DNA of 8,404 nucleotides from the NCBI GenBank assembly GCA_023150215.1, contig JAKLLJ010000138.1, positions 1 through 8,404 on the forward strand. Reading direction: 5' to 3'. The stretch is from Thauera sp. (GTDB lineage: Bacteria; Pseudomonadota; Gammaproteobacteria; Burkholderiales; Rhodocyclaceae). A program made the translations under genes and the position numbers. The notes below the pieces were generated by a model. It made no database searches. It was not told the DNA's origin and saw nothing but the letters and a program-made list of their open reading frames with translations. Shown here in pieces: positions 5,710-8,404 of the stretch (position 1 is the first letter of the stretch; each line of letters opens with the position of its first letter).

Positions 5710-6825
5710 CTACTCGGTGCGGTGCGGCTCGGCGAGGTAGTCGCGGGTGCGCATCTCGATCAGGCGGCTGACCGTGCGCACGAATTCGTGGGCGTTGTGG
5801 CCTTCGGTGTACAGGTCGTGGGCCTCGACCGCGGCGCTCATGATCAGCTTGACGCGGTGGTCGTAGAGCACATCGATCAACCACGTGAAGCGACGCGCCT
5901 CCGAGGCGTTGGCGACGCGCATCTTTGGCACCGCTGACAGCACCACGGTGTGGTGTTCGCGGGCGATCTCGAGGTAGTCGTTCTGCGAGCGCGGCCCCCC
6001 GCACAGGTTGGCGAAGTCGAACCAGATCACGCCCGGCGCCTGCCGCACCACGTCGATGTTGCGGCCGAGGATCTCGATATAGCCGTTGCGCCCCTCGCTC
6101 GCCGCGAGGCGGCGGAAGTCCTCGGCCATCTTGCGTTCAGCGGTCTCGTCGTGAGGGACGAGATAGATTTCCATCTTCTCGAGCGAACGCAGGCGGTAGT
6201 CGGTGCCGTGGTCGACCTCGACGATGTCGAAGCGCTGCTTGATCTTCTCGATCGTGGGCAGGAAGTTGATCCGCATCAGTCCGTTGGGATAGAGACCATC
6301 CGGCGGATAGTTGGAAGTCATCACGAACACCACACCCCGGTCGAAGAGCGCGTCGAGCAGGCGGCCGAGGATCATCGCGTCGGCGATGTCCGAGACGTGG
6401 AACTCGTCGAAGCACAGCAGCCGGGTCTGCGCCGCGATACGGTCGGCCACCTTTTGCAGCGGGTCGGGCGCGTTGTTGAACTTGCGCAGGTCGTTCTGCA
6501 CTTCCTGCATGAAGGCGTGGAAGTGCACCCGGCGCTTGCGCCGATACGGCACCGAGTCGTAGAAGCAGTCCATCAGGAAGCTCTTGCCGCGCCCCACTCC
6601 GCCCCAGAAATACACGCTGCGCGGCATCCTCGGCTTGTTCAGGAACTGCTTGAGCTTGCTGCCCTGGCGCGCGGCTTTGAAGCCCAGGAGCTCGGTGTAC
6701 AAGCCTTGCAGGCGCTGCGCCGCGGCGCGCTGGGCAGGATCGGACTGGAAGCCACGCGTTTTCAGCTGGGCTTCGTAGGCGTCGATCATCCCGTGCTGGG
6801 GAACCTTGAGGATGCGATGGGGCAT
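5710..6825 (-). CDS. zapE: Cell division protein ZapE (AFG1-like P-loop ATPase)
   Basis: ZapE is an AFG1/LACE1-type ATPase. In E. coli it associates with the FtsZ ring at the inner membrane and matters for division under stress, such as low oxygen or high temperature. From ATG 6825 the protein has 371 residues, close to the E. coli length of 375. Walker A is GGVGRGKS (75-82) followed by FLMD, and Walker B is LLCFDEFHVSDIADAMILG (136-154). The sensor-like TSNYPPDGLYPNGL is at 170-183. The family C-terminal motifs CGGPRSQNDYLEIA (275-288) and FTWLIDVLYDHRVKLIMSA (313-331) are intact. The open frame runs back to 6906, but the extra 27 residues do not look like the family and cover the hairpin and repeats. 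ATG 6789 (Met13) is another possible start. No clear ribosome site precedes 6825. It lies downstream of lpdA on the same strand. Confidence 0.96.
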   Translation of the reverse strand: MPHRILKVPQHGMIDAYEAQLKTRGFQSDPAQRAAAQRLQGLYTELLGFKAARQGSKLKQFLNKPRMPRSVYFWGGVGRGKSFLMDCFYDSVPYRRKRRVHFHAFMQEVQNDLRKFNNAPDPLQKVADRIAAQTRLLCFDEFHVSDIADAMILGRLLDALFDRGVVFVMTSNYPPDGLYPNGLMRINFLPTIEKIKQRFDIVEVDHGTDYRLRSLEKMEIYLVPHDETAERKMAEDFRRLAASEGRNGYIEILGRNIDVVRQAPGVIWFDFANLCGGPRSQNDYLEIAREHHTVVLSAVPKMRVANASEARRFTWLIDVLYDHRVKLIMSAAVEAHDLYTEGHNAHEFVRTVSRLIEMRTRDYLAEPHRTE

Positions 6826-6873
6826 GGCGAATCGGCCAGGAGCGTTGATCGAAGGACTGCAGGTTAACGTGAA

Positions 6874-6910
6874 AGGGGTGGGGGCGAGGATACCCCCGCA
6901 CCTCACCCCT
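6874..6910 (-). terminator. Candidate hairpin terminator after lpdA
   Basis: An inverted repeat pairs AGGGGTG (6874-6880) with CACCCCT (6904-6910), and GGGG (6881-6884) with CCCC (6894-6897). A 6-nt bulge lies at 6898-6903 and a loop of about 9 nt at 6885-6893. Read on the minus strand, it begins about 18 nt past the lpdA stop and is followed by only TTTC. That makes it a strong stem with a weak U-tract. It could end or attenuate lpdA transcription before zapE, or be a processing stem. Confidence 0.35.
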
Positions 6911-6928
6911 CACACCTTGCGCCTTGCT
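6894..6928 (-). repeat. Degenerate 7-bp tandem repeat downstream of lpdA
   Basis: Five heptads in register on the plus strand: CCCCGCA, CCTCACC, CCTCACA, CCTTGCG, CCTTGCT. The consensus is CCTYRCN (YAGGN-rich GTGAGG-like on the minus strand). The array overlaps the right arm of the hairpin at 6874-6910 and runs to the last base of the lpdA stop codon. Copies differ at one to three positions, so this is an old or loosely constrained array. Confidence 0.55.
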
Positions 6929-8352
6929 CAGAAATGCAGCGGGCGCTTGTCGCAGGCGAGCGCGGCCTCGTGCACCACTTCCGACAGGGTCGGGTGGGCG
7001 TGGCAGATACGCGCCAGGTCTTCCGAGCAGCCGGCGAACTCCATCGTCACCACGGCTTCGGAGATCAGCTCGGATGCGTTGGCACCGATGATGTGCACGC
7101 CGAGGATGCGGTCGGTGCTGGCGTCGGCCAGCATCTTGACGAAGCCGGTCGGATCGCCCATGCCGAGCGCACGGCCGTTGGCGAGGAACGGGATCTTGCC
7201 GACCTTGTAGGCCACCCCGGCCGCCTTCAGCTGCTGCTCGGTCTTGCCGACCCAGGCGATCTCGGGGCTAGTGTAGATGACCCAGGGCACGGTATCGAAG
7301 TTGCAGTGGCCGGCCTGGCCCGCCATCAGCTCGGCGACCATCACCGCCTCTTCCATCGCCTTGTGTGCGAGCATCGGCCCGCGAACCACGTCGCCCACCG
7401 CCCATACGCCGGGCAGGTTGGTCTTGCAGTGGTCGTCGACTTCGATCTGCCCGCGCTCGTTGAGCTTGAGGCCGACAGCTTCGGCGTTGAGGCCCTGGGT
7501 GTTGGGAACGCGGCCGACGGACACGATGAGGCGGTCGGCGTCGAGCTTCTGGTCGGCGCCGTCCTTGTCCTGGTAGGCGATCGTCACGCTCTTCTTGCCG
7601 ATCTTTACCTCGCCGATGGTGACGCCGAGGGTGATCTTGAGGCCCTGCTTGGTGAAGACCTTGAGTGCTTCCTTGGCCACGTCCTGGTCGGCGAGGGCGA
7701 GGAAGTCGGGCATGGCTTCGAGCACGGTGACCTCGGCGCCGAGGCGGCGCCACACCGACCCCATCTCGAGGCCGATGACGCCCGCGCCGATCACGGCAAG
7801 CTTCTTCGGCACTGCGTCGAGGTCGAGCGCGCCGACGTTGTCGCACACGATCTTGTTGTCGACCGGGACGCCCGGGAGGTGGCGCGGAGCCGAGCCGGTG
7901 GCGACGATGACCTGCTTCGCGGTGACGACCTCTTCGCCGACCTGGACCTGCCAGCCGGCTTCGCCCTTGCCGACGAAGGCACCGTGGCCGTTCAGCAGGG
8001 TGACCTTGTTCTTCTTGAACAGACCCTTGATGCCGCCGGTGAGCTGGTCGACGATGCCCGATTTGCGGGCGATCATCTTCGGCACGTCGATCTTGGGCGT
8101 GCCGACGCTGATGCCCTGCCCTTCGAAGGCATGGCCCGCTTCCTCGAACAGGTGCGAGGTGTGCAGCAAGGCCTTGGACGGGATGCAGCCGACGTTCAGG
8201 CAGGTGCCGCCGAGGCGCGGCTCGCCCTTGGGGTCGGCATACGGATTGGATTCGCAGCACGCGGTCTTGAAGCCGAGCTGCGCGGCGCGGATGGCGGCGA
8301 CATAGCCGCCGGGGCCACCGCCGATGACGAGGACGTCGAATTCTTTGGACAT
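6928..8352 (-). CDS. lpdA: Dihydrolipoamide dehydrogenase (E3)
   Basis: This FAD flavoenzyme reoxidises dihydrolipoamide on the E2 subunit of 2-oxo acid dehydrogenase complexes and passes electrons to NAD+. The 474-residue length is typical. The FAD-binding GGGPGGYVAA starts at residue 11. The redox disulfide GGTCLNVGCIPSK has Cys51 and Cys56. ATGSAPR is at 151-157, and the NAD-binding IGAGVIGLEMGSV is at 188-200. The second FAD motif GVWAVGDVV is present, as is the C-terminal catalytic pair His453/Glu458 in HAHPTLSE (451-458). The insert NPYADPKGEPRLGG before the disulfide resembles E3 proteins of betaproteobacterial 2-oxoglutarate dehydrogenase clusters, so odhA and odhB probably lie just beyond the right edge; that is inference. 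No strong ribosome site precedes ATG 8352. All catalytic residues are intact. A pyruvate dehydrogenase E3 is less likely because those in this group usually carry an N-terminal lipoyl domain, absent here. Confidence 0.97.
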   Translation of the reverse strand: MSKEFDVLVIGGGPGGYVAAIRAAQLGFKTACCESNPYADPKGEPRLGGTCLNVGCIPSKALLHTSHLFEEAGHAFEGQGISVGTPKIDVPKMIARKSGIVDQLTGGIKGLFKKNKVTLLNGHGAFVGKGEAGWQVQVGEEVVTAKQVIVATGSAPRHLPGVPVDNKIVCDNVGALDLDAVPKKLAVIGAGVIGLEMGSVWRRLGAEVTVLEAMPDFLALADQDVAKEALKVFTKQGLKITLGVTIGEVKIGKKSVTIAYQDKDGADQKLDADRLIVSVGRVPNTQGLNAEAVGLKLNERGQIEVDDHCKTNLPGVWAVGDVVRGPMLAHKAMEEAVMVAELMAGQAGHCNFDTVPWVIYTSPEIAWVGKTEQQLKAAGVAYKVGKIPFLANGRALGMGDPTGFVKMLADASTDRILGVHIIGANASELISEAVVTMEFAGCSEDLARICHAHPTLSEVVHEAALACDKRPLHF

Positions 8353-8362
8353 TGGGTTACCC

Positions 8363-8390
8363 GTGAGGAGTTAGGAGTCAGAAGTCGGAT
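8363..8390 (+). repeat. Degenerate 7-bp tandem repeat upstream of lpdA
   Basis: Four heptads in register: GTGAGGA, GTTAGGA, GTCAGAA, GTCGGAT. The consensus is GTNAGGA, with drift in the last copies. The array begins 10 bp upstream of the lpdA start codon, in the spacer before the gene. The first unit has the same GTGAGG core as the minus-strand reading of the array at 6894-6928, so related arrays in opposite orientation flank lpdA. Confidence 0.5.
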
Positions 8391-8404
8391 GCGAACAGGC
8401 GCCC

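Noticed and set aside
5950..6867. 305-codon plus-strand open frame opposite zapE
   Set aside because: The minus strand encodes an intact ZapE with Walker A and B motifs; the plus-strand translation is its reverse shadow, rich in Val/His/Glu without motifs.
6875..6889. G-quadruplex in the G-rich run before the zapE start region
   Set aside because: Only two long G-tracts and one GG are present, and the same bases form a better duplex stem with the nearby C-runs.
6826..6906. N-terminal extension of zapE to an ATG at 6906
   Set aside because: The added 27 residues are not like the family, overlap the hairpin and heptad repeats, and the 371-residue form from 6825 already fits the family length.

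Overview
This window looks like chromosome from a GC-rich betaproteobacterium. The protein motifs, very high GC3 and gene order suggest the Rhodocyclales (Thauera/Azoarcus type), but this is inference from style and not a database match. It holds ten well-supported protein genes in two convergent groups. I see no RNA genes, insertion sequences, CRISPR arrays or prophage genes.

Positions 1-190 are a leader region without a convincing gene. It has a small AT-rich pocket near 89-97 that could be the -10 element of the promoter for what follows. Positions 191-5619 (+ strand) are a compact run of eight type II secretion system (T2SS) genes in canonical order: gspG (major pseudopilin), gspH, gspI, gspJ and gspK (minor pseudopilins), gspL and gspM (inner-membrane platform) and gspN. 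Junctions are tight. gspH/gspI overlap by 1 nt, gspJ/gspK by 38 nt and gspK/gspL by 4 nt, and gspM/gspN abut exactly, so this is almost certainly one translationally coupled operon. It supplies the pseudopilus and the GspL-GspM assembly platform. The secretin (GspD), clamp (GspC), ATPase (GspE) and platform protein (GspF) are not in the window.

Positions 5620-5709 are a short convergent gap with no clear terminator. On the minus strand, reading from the right edge, come lpdA (6928-8352, dihydrolipoamide dehydrogenase E3, probably the last gene of a 2-oxoglutarate dehydrogenase cluster) and then zapE (5710-6825, AFG1-like P-loop ATPase linked to cell division). These two genes are separated by about 100 bp containing a GC-rich hairpin and degenerate 7-bp tandem repeats. 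A related heptad array, in the opposite orientation, lies just upstream of lpdA at 8363-8390.

I did not find an undescribed biological system. The content is conserved secretion and housekeeping genes. The items most worth a second look are the paired heptad arrays around lpdA, the split T2SS gene set that starts at gspG, and details of individual pseudopilins (Leu at +1 in GspJ, long overlap into gspK).
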